Source: a virus
Reading direction: 5' to 3' (one strand)
DNA: 40,943 bases
IMG/VR virus record: IMGVR_UViG_3300009603_000026
Location: 1 to 40,943 of that record
Part shown: positions 40,162 through 40,943 of the stretch, piece after piece
Layout of the letters: every line of letters begins with the position of its first letter
Position numbering within the stretch: position 1 is the first letter of the stretch
The notes under the pieces: model-generated
Told to the model about the DNA's origin: nothing
The model's database searches: none
The model's input: only the letters and a program-made list of their open reading frames with translations
Position numbers and translations under genes: made by a program

Positions 40162-40299
40162 AAATCTCCAAAATAGCACGCAGGCATCAATTTATAGCAC
40201 GCTAGTAGCATATAGAACTTTACTTACAAAGAAAACACTAGACAAAAAGAAACAACTAGCGACACAGATAAACACAGCAAAAGCCGCGCGGAATAAGAC
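40162..40299. other. Probable attachment region (attR) between integrase and sbcB
   Basis: This AT-rich gap of about 140 bases separates phage (integrase) from chromosome (sbcB), so the phage-host junction must lie here. It includes AGCGACACAGATAAACACA at 40258-40276, a near-exact second copy of 32748-32766, and short ACACAG/ACAAAAAGA repeats that could be integrase arm sites. The core cannot be defined without the left end. The integrase and sbcB promoters must also be here. Confidence 0.5.
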
Positions 40300-40943
40300 A
40301 TGCAGCCACATTCAGACACTAAAAGCACAAACGAGAATCAGCCTACCTTTTACTTCCACGACTATGAGACTTGGGGGGCTAATCCGCATGTGGATCGCCC
40401 GGCGCAGTTTGCCGGTATCCGCACCGATGCGGAGTTAAAACCCGTTGGCCGCGCACTTAAACTGTATGCTCAGCCAACGCCGGATTTTTTACCCAACCCG
40501 GAAGCAGTTTTAGTGACGGGTATTACGCCGCAACTGGCGCTAAATCAAGGTGTTAACGAAGCAGACTTTAGTCGCGCCATTCATGAACAATTTTCGCAAC
40601 CGAATACAACGGTGATCGGGTATAACAATGTTCGTTTTGACGATGAAGTCACCCGCACGCTGTTTTACCGCAACTTCTATGACCCTTATGCCTATGCCTG
40701 GCAAAACAATAATTCCCGCTGGGATTTGATCGACGTGACCCGCGCTTGTTACGCGCTACGCCCTGATGGCATCACCTGGCCTGACAACGCTGAAGGACGC
40801 GTGAGTTTGCGGCTTGAGCATTTATCAAAAGCCAACAATATTGATCATGGCCAGGCGCACGATGCAATGTCCGATGTTTATGCAACGATTGGACTGGCTC
40901 AACTGATTCGTGAAAAACAACCTAAATTGTGGCAGTGGGCCTA
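40300..40943 (+). CDS. sbcB: Exonuclease I, N-terminal part (host gene)
   Basis: About 214 codons to the window edge. ExoI motifs: 'FYFHDYETWGANPHVDRPAQFAGIRTD' with the DEDD-superfamily acidic pair in 'HDYET', 'VIGYNNVRFDDEVTRTLFYRNFYDPYAYAWQNNNSRWDLIDV', and 'HDAMSDVYATIGLA' with the last acidic residue. The enzyme digests single-stranded DNA 3' to 5' in repair and recombination. It is a chromosomal gene; the prophage lies just upstream and may have replaced its native promoter region. Confidence 0.95.
   Translation, partial: MQPHSDTKSTNENQPTFYFHDYETWGANPHVDRPAQFAGIRTDAELKPVGRALKLYAQPTPDFLPNPEAVLVTGITPQLALNQGVNEADFSRAIHEQFSQPNTTVIGYNNVRFDDEVTRTLFYRNFYDPYAYAWQNNNSRWDLIDVTRACYALRPDGITWPDNAEGRVSLRLEHLSKANNIDHGQAHDAMSDVYATIGLAQLIREKQPKLWQWA

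Noticed and set aside
1-40943. Mu-type transposable phage
   Set aside because: Head genes and the Mor regulator are Mu-like, but a tyrosine integrase is present at the boundary and no transposase A/B genes are in the window.
1-40943. tRNA genes or insertion sequences
   Set aside because: None recognised; in particular the integrase lies beside sbcB and I see no tRNA at the junction.

Overview
The window is most of an integrated, temperate, long-tailed (siphovirus-type) prophage in a gammaproteobacterium. Its right boundary lies against the chromosomal gene for exonuclease I (sbcB), whose first ~215 codons are at 40300-40943. The SbcB sequence and the moderate base composition suggest an Alteromonadales host, perhaps Idiomarinaceae. 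That is an impression from the protein sequence, not a database result. The left end of the prophage lies beyond base 1.

Layout, right to left. A P4-type tyrosine integrase (38947-40161) faces away from sbcB. Rightward genes at 33068-38972 form the recombination module: RecT, a YqaJ-type exonuclease, SSB, AlpA, and a run of tiny start/stop-coupled genes. They sit behind a promoter and a ~320-nt leader packed with hairpins. A lipoprotein, two small genes and an AT-rich two-gene cargo operon (28782-31012: NdpA-like protein plus membrane protein) lie between that module and the CI-type repressor (27161-27859). A membrane/coiled-coil gene (27837-28637) faces the repressor.

From the repressor leftwards, almost everything to base 1 is on the minus strand. 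It starts at a good early promoter with an operator-like palindrome in its spacer (27060-27089). The order is: unknown early gene, lambda O-like initiator with iterons, lambda P-like loader, CsrA, RusA, Mor-type activator, membrane protein, M15 endolysin, 3-TM holin, terminases, Mu-type portal and gpF, protease with nested scaffold, decoration and capsid proteins, connectors, tail tube, frameshifted chaperone, tape measure, tail-tip proteins, a 1979-residue J-like tip protein with collagen-like inserts, and the start of a fibre gene.

The phage is a mosaic: Mu-like head and Mor regulator, lambda-like tail and replication, P4-like integrase. No Mu transposase is visible. Three cargo insertions (7906-8588, 17375-17944, 27837-31012) are more AT-rich than their surroundings. 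Two are followed by the same 18-base sequence, which also occurs inside the Mor gene.

The best candidates for something undescribed are the Rex-like two-gene operon beside cI, the multi-hairpin leader with CsrA-type GGA motifs in a phage that carries its own csrA, and the cargo-associated 18-base repeat.
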